Positions 51,521 to 59,430 of a stretch of 64,000 nt of DNA are shown here, piece by piece. The notes beneath the pieces were generated by a model that was given only the letters and a program-made list of their open reading frames with translations, did not search any database and had not been told where the DNA came from. This DNA is from Sinomonas sp. ASV322 (lineage in GTDB: Bacteria; Actinomycetota; Actinomycetes; Actinomycetales; Micrococcaceae). The DNA lies in the NCBI RefSeq assembly GCF_030908245.1, contig NZ_JAVFJJ010000004.1, positions 124,001 through 188,000 of the forward strand, in the 5' to 3' direction. Each line of letters opens with the position of its first letter. Within the stretch, counting starts at the first letter, position 1. The position numbers were made by a program, and so were the translations under genes.

Positions 51521-51804
51521 GCGCCGTGGATCTCGTGTACGCGGCCATGTACGAGGTGGCCGACGTCGACGCGGGCACGGCTGATCTCTTTGTCGAGGCT
51601 GAGCTCCGCTGGGTGGATGACGTCGTTGAGCTCGGCTGCCGCCCGACGGGCGAGAGCGCGCCGGTTATCGCGGTCGCGGAGGTCAGCGACAGGATCTGGG
51701 TCGAGGTCACCGCGCCGGTCAGGAGGATCGCGGGCAGCGTTTGGCCGGACGGCGACACGTATGAGACGCCGGGTCCGGACTGGCAGAAGAAGGCGGCGGC
51801 GTGA
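51517..51804 (+). CDS. Phage early protein, hypothetical (95 residues)
   Basis: A small acidic soluble protein (MSAVDLVYAAMYEVADVDAG) without recognised motif. ATG overlaps the preceding stop by ATGA and its own stop overlaps the next start by GTGA, which supports that it is translated as part of the early operon. Confidence 0.65.
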   Translation: MSAVDLVYAAMYEVADVDAGTADLFVEAELRWVDDVVELGCRPTGESAPVIAVAEVSDRIWVEVTAPVRRIAGSVWPDGDTYETPGPDWQKKAAA

Positions 51805-52388
51805 TGCGCAACCTGTACTTCGGGTGCTGGGATCGCGACGACCTTCATCCCGAGCCGAGCGCCGAGCCCACGCCGTCGTCGGCCTCGGTGCCGTCAAGGC
51901 TCAAGGCTGAGGAGTCCCGCCGTGCAGCGCTCCTGTCGAACGCGGTGAAAGCGACCGAGCGGACCCGCGCGGCGCTGATCACGGTGCGGCAGTTCGACGG
52001 GACCGGCAACGCTATCCTCGCGGTGAATCATCTGCAGGGCTGCCACGGCGAGCTGCGCATAGCGATCCAGTCGCTGGTCTCGGACCTCGAGGAAGCGTAC
52101 GAGCGCCTGCGCGGCGACGGCGGCGTTTCTCGCGGCCCGGAGATGAACGTCGTATACGTCGATGAGATTTCCGCGGTGGCCAGTGAGCGGCCCGCAGAGC
52201 CCCTCTCGGAGCCGATCCCAGCGCCTGCACCGCTTTCGGTGCCGTTGCAGCCTGAACCGAGCGTCTCAGCGGCCGGGGGCCGCATCTCTGGCGTGATCCT
52301 GGTGCCGGGCGTGCCGTCACCGGCCGATGTCGCGCGGGCCAAAGATGCGGCCCGGTCGAGGGCACTCCGGGCGAGGTGGGGCGCGTGA
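51801..52388 (+). CDS. Phage early protein, hypothetical (195 residues)
   Basis: A helical N-terminal half (RLKAEESRRAALLSNAVKATERTRAALITVRQFDG...LRIAIQSLVSDLEEAYERLRGDG) and a Pro/Ser/Ala-rich linker (about 130-165) before a short C-terminal segment. Start GTG or the ATG one codon later. Coupled to both neighbours by GTGA overlaps. Not recognised. Confidence 0.65.
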   Translation: MMRNLYFGCWDRDDLHPEPSAEPTPSSASVPSRLKAEESRRAALLSNAVKATERTRAALITVRQFDGTGNAILAVNHLQGCHGELRIAIQSLVSDLEEAYERLRGDGGVSRGPEMNVVYVDEISAVASERPAEPLSEPIPAPAPLSVPLQPEPSVSAAGGRISGVILVPGVPSPADVARAKDAARSRALRARWGA

Positions 52389-52690
52389 GCCGGGCGTACC
52401 GGGTCCGGAAGGACGCGACGATCCAGCCGATCGGGGAGCGCCCGCTGCGCCGCCGTGCGGCGCTGTCGTACCGGTCCGGGAAGCCAGCCGAGCTCGCAAC
52501 CCAGCTGAAGGCGTATTGCCGGAGCGTGTGGCCGACGGCGGAGATCCGCGTCGATTCGTCGCCCAAGCACATCGAAGCGAACGGGACCGCTAAGGCCGAC
52601 GGGTCGATCTTCGTCGACGGCGTGGAACGGGCCCACTACTTCCTGAACGATCCCGCCCCGAAGCTGGCAGAGCAGGAGGGGCTCCTGTGA
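52385..52690 (+). CDS. Phage early protein, hypothetical (101 residues)
   Basis: A small basic protein (SRAYRVRKDATIQPIGERPLRRRAALSYR...). The C-terminal half DGSIFVDGVERAHYFLNDPA has an alternating pattern suggesting beta strands. GTGA overlap with the gene before and after. Family not recognised. Confidence 0.62.
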   Translation: MSRAYRVRKDATIQPIGERPLRRRAALSYRSGKPAELATQLKAYCRSVWPTAEIRVDSSPKHIEANGTAKADGSIFVDGVERAHYFLNDPAPKLAEQEGLL

Positions 52691-53169
52691 GCGCCGAGTC
52701 CCGCGCGGCCGCGCGACGTCGCCGCCTCGCCCTCGTCTACGTCCCCGTGTTCGCCGTGGGCGCATTCATTGCCATCGCCGCGGCCGAGACCCTGGACGGG
52801 GCCTGGACCTTCGGCGCGTTCCTCATGGCCGCCGCGGTCGCCGGCGTCGCCCTCGATCTGGAGAAGCCCACCGTGAACGAGAAGCAAGACCAGCCCACAG
52901 CGGTCGACGTTTTCGACCTCGCCACCGGCCGCCATCCGGAGGCCGACGCCGCCCTTCTCCCGTTCCCCGAAACGCCGTTGGACGACACCCCGCAGGGCGG
53001 CGACGCCGAGTACGCCGCGGCGTTCGACGCCGTCCACGACGCGTACGACGCGGCCGGCGACGCGCTGGAGAACGGCGAGCTCGACCGCGCGGCCCATCAC
53101 GCCCGGTTCCTGCTCGCGCACATCCGACACCTGAAGACTCTCGATGCCCAGGAGGCACAAGCCAGATGA
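52687..53169 (+). CDS. Phage membrane protein, hypothetical (160 residues)
   Basis: Two adjacent membrane helices near the N-terminus (LALVYVPVFAVGAFIAIAAAE and GAFLMAAAVAGVALDLE) followed by an acidic cytoplasmic tail rich in Asp, Ala and Glu with a helical end (ALENGELDRAAHHARFLLAHIRHLKTLDAQEAQ). GTG start overlaps the preceding stop; the stop overlaps the ParB-like start by ATGA. Function not recognised. Confidence 0.65.
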   Translation: MSAESRAAARRRRLALVYVPVFAVGAFIAIAAAETLDGAWTFGAFLMAAAVAGVALDLEKPTVNEKQDQPTAVDVFDLATGRHPEADAALLPFPETPLDDTPQGGDAEYAAAFDAVHDAYDAAGDALENGELDRAAHHARFLLAHIRHLKTLDAQEAQAR

Positions 53170-54641
53170 CCACTTTCGAGACGATCGAGCTCGCCAGGCT
53201 CGAAGAGCACCCGAAGAACCCGCGGAAGGACCTCGGCGACCTCGCCGAGCTCGCGATGTCGATCCAGGCCAAGGGCATCGAGCAGGCTCTCACGGTGGTC
53301 CCGAAGCCCGGGCACCGGACGAAGTACCTCGTGCTGGCCGGCCACCGGCGCCGCGCGGCCGCGAAGCTCGCCAAGCTTCGCATGGTCCCGTGCATGATCC
53401 GTGACGACCTCACGACCGAGGCCGCGCAGATCGAGTTCATGCTCGTCGAGAACGTCCACCGCCGCGACCTCACCGTCCTCGAGGAGGCCGAGGCCGTGCA
53501 GGGCCTCTTCGACCTCGGCCTCGACGAGGCCACGATCGCGAAGAACATCGGCCGCTCCCGCGAGCTCGTCCGCGGCCGGGCGAAGATCGCATGCCTCGGA
53601 GACGTGGCGAAGGACAAGCTCGAGAAGCGGACCCTCACGATCGAGATGGCCCTCGACCTGGCGGAGTTCGCCGACGACCCCGAGGCCACGGGGGCTCTCC
53701 TCGAGAAGACCCACTACAACCCGTGGGCGTGGAAGCACGAGGTAGAGCAGCTCCGCCAGATCCGGAAGGCGCAGGCGCTCGCCCCCAAGACCAAGGCGCG
53801 GCTGGAGAAGGCCGGCGCTGTCGTGGTCGAGAGGCTGGCGTTCGCCGCTCTCGACAAGGAAGGGCTCACTCTCAGCAACAGGTGGGACGCACGCGACGTC
53901 TACAGGGACTGGACAGAGGAGCAGCACATCGCCGCTGGCCACAAGGCCATAGTCGATTCCGCGTCCGGGGGCGAGCCCGTTTGGATCGTCCCCACCCCAA
54001 AATCCGAACAGGATGACGACGGCGAGGCCGAGCGCCCCGAGGTCGCGGAGGAGCGCGTGAGGATCCTCGCTGCGCTAGCCCCTGCCGCGAAGGTCCGCCG
54101 CGAGTTCCTCCGGGAGCAGCTCCTCAGCCCCGGCCCAGCCGTCCTGGAATGGGCGCGCGAGAAAGCCATCGAAGATCTCGCGCGGATCCTAGTCAGAAGC
54201 ATTTGGCTCGAGTTCCTATTCGGCCTCTCGGCGAAGGGAACCGATTTCGACGCCGTGAAGGCCCAGCTCGCGGGACTGCCCGGTGAGACGATCCACATCC
54301 TCCGGCTCGTCTGCAGCCGTTTCGACATGAGCGAGGCCGCGCTCGCGGGCGGCGGCAATGCCCCCAGCTATGACCTTCTGGCGGCGTTCGGGTCCTCGTT
54401 CCCGGGAGGCGGGGACTGGGCTGCGGGCTATCGGGACTTCCTGACGGGGGTTCTCGGCTATGTCTTCCACCGGGCTGAGGCGGAGGCGATCGCGTTCCAG
54501 GCCGCGCGTCTCGCGGAGCGCGCCGCCGACGCCGACGGCGCCGAGGACGACGATTGGTGCCCGGTCTGTGATGAGGAGGCGGCTGAGGACGGCTCCTGCG
54601 GGTGCGACCGGGTCGCCGATAACGACGAGGGGGTGGCGTAG
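53166..54641 (+). CDS. ParB/RepB/Spo0J family protein
   Basis: A 491-residue protein. The N-terminal ParB/sulfiredoxin-like domain (about 1-95) has LEEHPKNPRKDLGDLAELAMSIQAKGIEQALTVV and the nucleotide-binding AGHRRRAAAKLAKL; FMLVENVHRRDLTVLEEAEAV follows. A helix-turn-helix lies near 120-145 (GLDEATIAKNIGRSRELVRGRAKI). The long C-terminal part is phage-specific and ends in a zinc-ribbon-like Cys cluster (CPVCDEEAAEDGSCGC). No ParA gene is adjacent and the phage integrates, so gene control or replication is likelier than partitioning. Confidence 0.88.
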   Translation: MTTFETIELARLEEHPKNPRKDLGDLAELAMSIQAKGIEQALTVVPKPGHRTKYLVLAGHRRRAAAKLAKLRMVPCMIRDDLTTEAAQIEFMLVENVHRRDLTVLEEAEAVQGLFDLGLDEATIAKNIGRSRELVRGRAKIACLGDVAKDKLEKRTLTIEMALDLAEFADDPEATGALLEKTHYNPWAWKHEVEQLRQIRKAQALAPKTKARLEKAGAVVVERLAFAALDKEGLTLSNRWDARDVYRDWTEEQHIAAGHKAIVDSASGGEPVWIVPTPKSEQDDDGEAERPEVAEERVRILAALAPAAKVRREFLREQLLSPGPAVLEWAREKAIEDLARILVRSIWLEFLFGLSAKGTDFDAVKAQLAGLPGETIHILRLVCSRFDMSEAALAGGGNAPSYDLLAAFGSSFPGGGDWAAGYRDFLTGVLGYVFHRAEAEAIAFQAARLAERAADADGAEDDDWCPVCDEEAAEDGSCGCDRVADNDEGVA

Positions 54642-55382
54642 GTGATCCTCCACGTGAATACCCTCGATCTTCGCCGCGCGCTCCAGGCGTGCCTTCCGCA
54701 CGTCGCGGACCCGGAGGCGTATCCGGCGCTCGCGGTGCTGCATTTCGTGGCGACGGACGAGAATCTCTTCGTCACCGGGGCGAACACGATCAGCCTCGGT
54801 CACGCGGTGGTGTCGATGTGGGACCACCGTGACCTGACCGGGGACCCGGACACGGACTGCTTCGATCTGTCCCCGGCGACAGCGAAGGAGCTCCTGACTG
54901 TGTTCAAGTCGGGCGGCGCGCCGGCATCCGAAGACGGGGTGGGGGAGTGCCTGCGGCGGATCACCGTCACTGAGGACAAGGTCAGTGTCCTGGACGTCTC
55001 GGGCCTGTTCCCCGGGAAGGCGTTCACGGTCCCGCGGGAGACGCGGGACGAGTACCGGGTCGGGTTCGCCCGGATGCTCCTGGAATGCCTCACGGCGGAT
55101 TCTGTGGTCCCGGCCCGTCTCGCCGTCGCCGGCGCCGTCGTGAAGTGGTTCACGACGGCGGCGCTGGCCTACCGGGCGCCGCTGATGCTGGAGCCGACCG
55201 CGGACGAGCGGCGCATCCTGATCTCCTGCGGCGACAGCTTCCTCGGGATCCTCATGCCCATCCGCTCCGGCGACGAAAGCGAGCTCGCGCAGGACACCGC
55301 GATCGCCCGCCACGGCTGGCTGCACCGCCTCGTCCCGCTCCGAGATCACGGGGCCGGCAAGGCCCGGCAGGAGGCACACTGA
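54642..55382 (+). CDS. Sliding-clamp-like (DnaN-related) phage protein
   Basis: A 246-residue protein. The opening LDLRRALQACLPHVADPEAYPALAVLHFVATDENLFVTGANTISLGHAVV has the layout of a beta-clamp N-terminal domain (helix, then strands around a TGxN turn). A second unit follows (FDLSPATAKELL...ITVTEDKVSVLD), and SFLGILMPIR near the end resembles the terminal MPxR strand of clamps. It is shorter than bacterial DnaN (about 370 residues), so probably two domains. It would tether a polymerase or nuclease to DNA. Identification is by pattern only. The GTG start abuts the ParB-like stop. Confidence 0.55.
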   Translation: MILHVNTLDLRRALQACLPHVADPEAYPALAVLHFVATDENLFVTGANTISLGHAVVSMWDHRDLTGDPDTDCFDLSPATAKELLTVFKSGGAPASEDGVGECLRRITVTEDKVSVLDVSGLFPGKAFTVPRETRDEYRVGFARMLLECLTADSVVPARLAVAGAVVKWFTTAALAYRAPLMLEPTADERRILISCGDSFLGILMPIRSGDESELAQDTAIARHGWLHRLVPLRDHGAGKARQEAH

Positions 55383-55383
55383 C

Positions 55384-55650
55384 ATGGCCATATCCGAGCA
55401 CAAGCCGCGCGAGCTCAAGAAGCACCGGCACCTGAAGCCGTTCAGCGCCAGCCACGAGCGGACTTGGCCGCGCGCCGGAGTCCGCCGCAACACCGAAGGG
55501 CACTGGCAGCTCGTCATGTGGCTCGAGCCCGACATCATGAGCGGCATCTACGCCGGCGTCTCGTTCAAAGACCGGGAAGAGGCGATCACTCTCGGCGGGA
55601 CCATCGCTGGCGCCCACCGGACGGAGCACAGGATCGAGGCTGTCGCATGA
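55384..55650 (+). CDS. Phage protein, hypothetical (88 residues)
   Basis: A small basic N-terminus (KPRELKKHRHLKPFSASHERTWPR) with a beta-rich remainder (GHWQLVMWLEPDIMSGIYAGVSF). It follows the clamp-like gene by one base and overlaps the next small reading frame by ATGA. Not recognised. Confidence 0.6.
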   Translation: MAISEHKPRELKKHRHLKPFSASHERTWPRAGVRRNTEGHWQLVMWLEPDIMSGIYAGVSFKDREEAITLGGTIAGAHRTEHRIEAVA

Positions 55651-55727
55651 CCCCCGACCCCTCGCGCTGCGGCTCCTACGACAGCGTGATCAACCAGCAG
55701 ACCGGCGAATGCAGGTGCTCCGATTGA
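55647..55727 (+). CDS. Possible very small phage protein (26 residues)
   Basis: The ATG overlaps the previous stop (ATGA). The sequence MTPDPSRCGSYDSVINQQTG ends ECRCSD, with three Cys residues that could bind a metal. It overlaps the next gene's ATG by 19 bases. Coupling and composition make it plausible, but size alone means it could be chance. Confidence 0.35.
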   Translation: MTPDPSRCGSYDSVINQQTGECRCSD

Positions 55728-55954
55728 GCCCCCTCACCGACGACGAACTGACCGACTGGCTCGTCGAGCTCCACAAGAACACCGACGCCGCCCATCAGGC
55801 CGCCGCGATCGCCACGGGAGACCTCAACACCCGGAACATGCTGATCGAAGCAGCCGCGCTCGCCCGGCGCCGTGAGCACTACCTGCGCTCGCGGGCCTTG
55901 GTCCCGGCGGCGTGCACCTGGTGCAGCCAGATCCGCGAGCTCTGCGACGACTGA
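55709..55954 (+). CDS. Phage protein, hypothetical (81 residues)
   Basis: A helical protein (LTDDELTDWLVELHKNTDAAHQAAAIATGDLNTRNMLIEAAALARRREHYLRSR) ending in CTWCSQIRELC, a Cys-rich tail. The start is either ATG 55709 or a TTG at 55724 that overlaps the preceding small frame's stop. Not recognised. Confidence 0.6.
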   Translation: MQVLRLSPLTDDELTDWLVELHKNTDAAHQAAAIATGDLNTRNMLIEAAALARRREHYLRSRALVPAACTWCSQIRELCDD

Positions 55955-55970
55955 AAGGAAAGGAAACAAG

Positions 55971-56288
55971 ATGGCTAGGCCGCTGGACCTCGTCATGTAC
56001 GAACGAGTCGCGGGCCCCGGCACGGGAACGTGGGACTTCATTTACCGTGACCCGGGCACCGGCTCTGAGCTCGACTACATCCATGACGGTTTCAAGCGCC
56101 TCACGGACGTCGAGCTCGCCGCCGAGTATTGGATGGCGCGCGACGACGCCGGGTACCGGCGCCATCGCGTCGACATGGGGAGCAGCGCCGGATCCGGGCT
56201 GAGTGCTGACGAGGCCGAGGATCTCGAACGCGTGATGTTCCGCTTCGCAAGATCCCCGCACTACGACCAGGACGCGGAGCATGGCTGA
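55971..56288 (+). CDS. Phage protein, hypothetical (105 residues)
   Basis: Starts at an ATG preceded by GAAAGGAAAGGAAACAAG, a strong purine-rich ribosome site. An acidic protein with aromatic motifs (TWDFIYRDPGTGSELDYIHDGF, AAEYWMARDDAGYRRHRVD). Its stop is eight bases inside the next gene. Function not recognised. Confidence 0.65.
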   Translation: MARPLDLVMYERVAGPGTGTWDFIYRDPGTGSELDYIHDGFKRLTDVELAAEYWMARDDAGYRRHRVDMGSSAGSGLSADEAEDLERVMFRFARSPHYDQDAEHG

Positions 56289-56646
56289 GCGAATGAACGC
56301 GAAGTATTCCGAGGTGCTGGTCCTGATTGGGTGGCACGCCCAGCAGGCCGCGCCCATCGCGGAACAGCTGCAGCACGACTCGAAGCCGTTCCAAGACCAC
56401 CTCCAGCGCATCGTCGATCTCGCCGGCGTACTGGCCGACGCCGCGCTCACGGACAAGGAACCCACCGGCCTAGCCGGCGGCACGGAAGGAGACAACCCCG
56501 GATGGCCTGGGCCAGATTCGGCGACACGAGCGCGAACCACCCCACCGTGCTCGCCGTCCTCGAACACGAGGACGCAGACGACCGAATCGTCAACGAGCTC
56601 TTCGGCTTCGTCGCCCGCTGCTCAACCCAGTCCGCCGCACACCTGA
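56281..56646 (+). CDS. Phage protein, hypothetical, long out-of-phase overlap with next gene
   Basis: The first 60 residues (NAKYSEVLVLIGWHAQQAAPIAEQLQHDSKPFQDHLQRIVDLAGVLADAAL) are a convincing amphipathic helical protein. The last 48 residues (rich in Ser, Thr and Pro) lie in an alternative frame of the HNH/replication gene that starts at 56502. Either the C-terminal tail is real or the frame is simply open there. ATG at 56281 or 56293. Confidence 0.5.
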   Translation: MAERMNAKYSEVLVLIGWHAQQAAPIAEQLQHDSKPFQDHLQRIVDLAGVLADAALTDKEPTGLAGGTEGDNPGWPGPDSATRARTTPPCSPSSNTRTQTTESSTSSSASSPAAQPSPPHT

Positions 56647-57668
56647 CCGACTACGTCATAAACCGCGGAACCGCGATCGCGCTCGCAGGCAGCATGGCCC
56701 GCGCGGACGCTCTGCTCAGGCTCGCGATGTGGGCCGGGTACATGGTCGAGGAGGAGGGCGTCGTCGACGGCCGGACCGTGAAGCTGTACCGGATAGTCGA
56801 GGACGAGGAATTCATCCACCTCCGCACGAGGGAGGAGATCGAGTGGGAGCGGCAGCGCAAGCGCGATAACTCGAACCCGGAGCTGATCGTCCCCGTCCGG
56901 CTCCGCGACGGCGACGGCTGCCGCTACTGCGGCTGCGTCGTCCGCTGGGGCGACCAGAAGAGCCCGCAGGGCGCGACGTACGACCACCGGAAGCCCCGGC
57001 GCCGCGCGGAGACGCCCGAGGATGTCGTCGTTGCCTGCCGTGCCTGCAACTCGGGCCGCAAGGACAACCCGAACGCGGATCTCGACTACCCACTTCTGCC
57101 GCCGCCGACCCGGGCCCGTTTCGCGGTGTCGACGGTTCAGTGGCTGCGCGAGCACGACTACGTCCGGCGCCTCGGCATCGAGGTACCGGAACCCACCGAG
57201 GCCCTGCGCCCCGGTGCCCACGCGGGCGACGGCTACTTCCGGCCCGCACCCCGCCCACGCGACTTAAGCAAGCCCGGGCAGGGCACAACAACGGCGGCGA
57301 GCGACCGCACCTCCGGCTCCCGCACGAACGAGGGCGACGGCACCACCGGCCCGACCGCTGGCAACGGCACCTCCGGCCAGCACAACCCCGGCGACGGCAC
57401 CACCGGCCCGACCGCTGGCAACGGCACCTCCGGCCAGCACAACCCCGGCGACGGCACCTCCGGCCGGGACGGCGATTCAGCAGGAATCGAGCAGGATTGG
57501 CCAATTCTGACCAATCCTGACCAATCGCCTGACTCCGGAATCCGGAAAAGCCGGGACGGGACGGGTCGGGTCGGGAAGGGCAGGGGAGGGAAGGGGCGTA
57601 GCCCCGCCTCGCCCCCTGCCCCCATGCCCACGAAGCGATCGAGACCTAGGAGGAGGAAGAACAGATGA
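56502..57668 (+). CDS. Phage replication-type protein with HNH motif and repeat linker
   Basis: A 388-residue protein. The N-terminal about 120 residues resemble phage replisome-organiser domains (MAWARFGDTSANHP...DDRIVNELFGFVARCSTQSAAHLTDYVI...AGYMVEEEGV). A central HNH-like zinc motif follows (DGCRYCGCVVRWGDQ, TYDHRKPRRR, VVACRACNSGRKDNPNAD). Then a Gly/Thr linker holds two perfect 19-residue repeats (57333-57446), and the C-terminus is strongly basic (KGRGGKGR, KRSRPRRRKNR). ATG has AAGGAG ten bases upstream. Likely role is initiation of phage DNA replication or nicking; both are inference. Confidence 0.75.
   Translation: MAWARFGDTSANHPTVLAVLEHEDADDRIVNELFGFVARCSTQSAAHLTDYVINRGTAIALAGSMARADALLRLAMWAGYMVEEEGVVDGRTVKLYRIVEDEEFIHLRTREEIEWERQRKRDNSNPELIVPVRLRDGDGCRYCGCVVRWGDQKSPQGATYDHRKPRRRAETPEDVVVACRACNSGRKDNPNADLDYPLLPPPTRARFAVSTVQWLREHDYVRRLGIEVPEPTEALRPGAHAGDGYFRPAPRPRDLSKPGQGTTTAASDRTSGSRTNEGDGTTGPTAGNGTSGQHNPGDGTTGPTAGNGTSGQHNPGDGTSGRDGDSAGIEQDWPILTNPDQSPDSGIRKSRDGTGRVGKGRGGKGRSPASPPAPMPTKRSRPRRRKNR
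57333..57464 (+). repeat. 57-bp in-frame tandem repeat within the HNH/replication gene
   Basis: Two perfect 57-bp copies (57333-57389, 57390-57446) and a partial third to 57464 encode GDGTTGPTAG-NGTSGQHNP units. The array forms a flexible linker and is prone to copy-number change. Confidence 0.9.
57501..57530 (+). repeat. Three 10-bp direct repeats, iteron-like
   Basis: CCAATTCTGA (57501), CCAATCCTGA (57511) and CCAATCGCCT (57521) stand in tandem, preceded by the inverse GATTGG at 57495-57500. The stretch is A/T-richer than its surroundings and lies inside the putative replication gene, as lambda's origin lies inside gene O. It may instead be only coding sequence. Confidence 0.4.
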
Positions 57669-58291
57669 CCGAGAGCCGAGTGCTGCCTGCCAACTGGAGG
57701 CTCGCCAAGCGGTACCCGGTCGTGGTGGACGGCCGTGTCCGCATGGTCCCTTATGCTCTGGCCCGTCGGGTCGTCAGGTTCTCGGGCTGGTGCGTCACCG
57801 GCCATGACGACGGGTCTGTGCAAGCAGAGCGCGGTTCCTGGCTGTGCTGGCGATGCCGCGACGACCTCCAGCGGGCTCTCCTCGGCATCGAGCGGTCGTG
57901 GCCGGCGCTCCAGGACCTGCTCCACCCGACGAAATCCGGCGGTCAGGTCGGGTCGAAGAGCGTCGATCCGGCCGTGCCGGTGGAGCTCGCGATCGTCGAC
58001 GTTACGACCAAGATCGAACTCGCAGTCTCAGGGCTCGCGTCGCAGCTGCTTGAAGATCGGCCGGACCTACGACTCGCCCGGGGTCGGAATACAGGCACCA
58101 TCGCCGGAGCGATCGGCCGATGGCATCTGACGTGGATCACGTCGCATCCGAGCTCGAGTCTCGTAGCGGACGGTCTGCCCGAGGTGTGGGATGCATGGCT
58201 GGCGATCCCACGCGACGCGGGCCAGCTTGCTTGGGTGCCGCCCATTAATCGTTGGATCGATCGTGCGAAGGAGCGGTGTGGTCAATCCTGA
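57665..58291 (+). CDS. Phage protein, hypothetical (208 residues)
   Basis: Contains a Cys/His cluster (SGWCVTGHDDG...SWLCWRCRDDLQ, near residues 40-65) that could bind zinc, followed by a helical remainder with several Trp residues (IGRWHLTWITSHPSS, WDAWLAIPRDAGQLAWVPPINRWID). ATG overlaps the preceding stop by ATGA. Not recognised beyond that. Confidence 0.68.
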   Translation: MTESRVLPANWRLAKRYPVVVDGRVRMVPYALARRVVRFSGWCVTGHDDGSVQAERGSWLCWRCRDDLQRALLGIERSWPALQDLLHPTKSGGQVGSKSVDPAVPVELAIVDVTTKIELAVSGLASQLLEDRPDLRLARGRNTGTIAGAIGRWHLTWITSHPSSSLVADGLPEVWDAWLAIPRDAGQLAWVPPINRWIDRAKERCGQS

Positions 58292-58526
58292 GGTGTGGGT
58301 CGACGTGGATTCAGTGATGATGCTCACGGGTTGGACGAGGCCCTATGTGCATAAACGCGCCAGTGTCGACGGGTGGAGAAGGGCCGGTACCAGGCCGCAG
58401 CAGTACCCTCTCACAGACGTCATTGCGTCGTGTCGCGGACACAAGGACACGACAGTGGAGCGTCACTTGAAGCATCGCTACGCACTTGAGACGTCGGGGC
58501 TCGGGGCGGAGTTGTTCAGGGCATGA
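58278..58526 (+). CDS. Small HTH/excisionase-like protein
   Basis: An 82-residue protein: VWVDVDSVMMLTGWTRPYVHKRASVDGWRRAGTRPQQYPLTDVIA has the layout of MerR-like/excisionase winged helices (helix, recognition helix, then the QQYPLTDV strand-helix). GTG start overlaps the previous stop by 14 bases. It could be the phage excisionase or a late-gene regulator; position far from attL favours regulation. Confidence 0.6.
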   Translation: MVNPEVWVDVDSVMMLTGWTRPYVHKRASVDGWRRAGTRPQQYPLTDVIASCRGHKDTTVERHLKHRYALETSGLGAELFRA

Positions 58527-59277
58527 ATTCGGGATGCTGGCCGATGAGGCTCTGGGTAAGTTCCCACGCGATCTGCCTCAGCGATGCCGGGACGGGAGAG
58601 CCAGCGGACGTGAGTTCGATTTCGGGTGCCTCCGCAAACTTCCCGTCGGCGCTGGCCCACATCAGTCGGAGATTTTCCTTGTCTCCGCCTGCGTAGACCC
58701 CAAGAGAGTTTAGTCGAGTTAGAGCGTAGTAGTCGTCGTCGACCCCGGGGTCCACGTGGGCGCCCTCTTGGTTGGCTGTCGTTAGGATCAGTTTCTTCCT
58801 GCTGAATTGGTGTCCCGCGGGAGCGTTGATGACCGTCTGATTCCACCATTGGTCGAACGGAAGATGCATGCCAGGGGATCGGGGCGCTTTACGGCCATTG
58901 AGCAACTCGTGTATCTGGTATCGAATATCGGGCTGCGGGGGTTCCGGTTGTCCGAGCTTGGGGATGAAGGAGTTCTTGAACGCTTCGTGGTTCCCGATGA
59001 CTTCTATGTGGAGGCCGGTCAGAGTGAAAGGCGGCTGCCTGAGATCTGACGTGACCTCCCCGGCAGAATCGAGAACGTAAAGGCGATTGAGCAGACCGAC
59101 TTGGCCAAGGAGGGCGTGGGAGTTGGGAGTCTGGTGCAGCAATACCCGAAGGGACGCGGCGATTCTCTTGGCCTCAGATGCGTTTCCGTCGTCGAAAGCC
59201 CGGCATGAGGACAGCAAGAAACCGAGATGATCCTTCAGGGCCTCCGTGGTTTCGTCATTAGTCAGCGGTGTCTTCAC
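58516..59277 (-). CDS. Reverse-strand prophage cargo gene, uncharacterised family
   Basis: A 253-residue soluble protein convergent with the early operon and divergent from the packaging genes. The N-terminus LLSSCRAFDDGNASEAKRIAASLRVLLHQTPNSHALLGQVG and the later KKLILTTANQEGAHVDPGVDDDYYALTRLN look like a recurrent bacterial family of unknown function I have seen in scattered, mobile contexts. I cannot name an activity. Base composition is clearly less GC-rich than neighbours, pointing to separate acquisition. GTG start without a strong ribosome site, possibly leaderless. Overlaps the preceding gene's stop by 11 bases tail to tail. Confidence 0.75.
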   Translation of the reverse strand: MKTPLTNDETTEALKDHLGFLLSSCRAFDDGNASEAKRIAASLRVLLHQTPNSHALLGQVGLLNRLYVLDSAGEVTSDLRQPPFTLTGLHIEVIGNHEAFKNSFIPKLGQPEPPQPDIRYQIHELLNGRKAPRSPGMHLPFDQWWNQTVINAPAGHQFSRKKLILTTANQEGAHVDPGVDDDYYALTRLNSLGVYAGGDKENLRLMWASADGKFAEAPEIELTSAGSPVPASLRQIAWELTQSLIGQHPEFMP

Positions 59278-59430
59278 AAAATCAGGATAGTCGCGCGCCT
59301 CGACACGCCACGCCGCGACCGATTGACGAGAATCTCGTGCTTGACGGGGGTACAGTTACGAACTGATGGTGGTGTACTATCACCGCGGGAGGCTCGGCCG
59401 ATTGGTCCGGGCCTTTGGCATGTCAGGGAG

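Noticed and set aside
53166-54641. Plasmid-like partition locus
   Set aside because: The ParB-like gene has no ParA neighbour and no parS-like palindromes were seen. It is inside a prophage gene run linked to terminase and portal genes.
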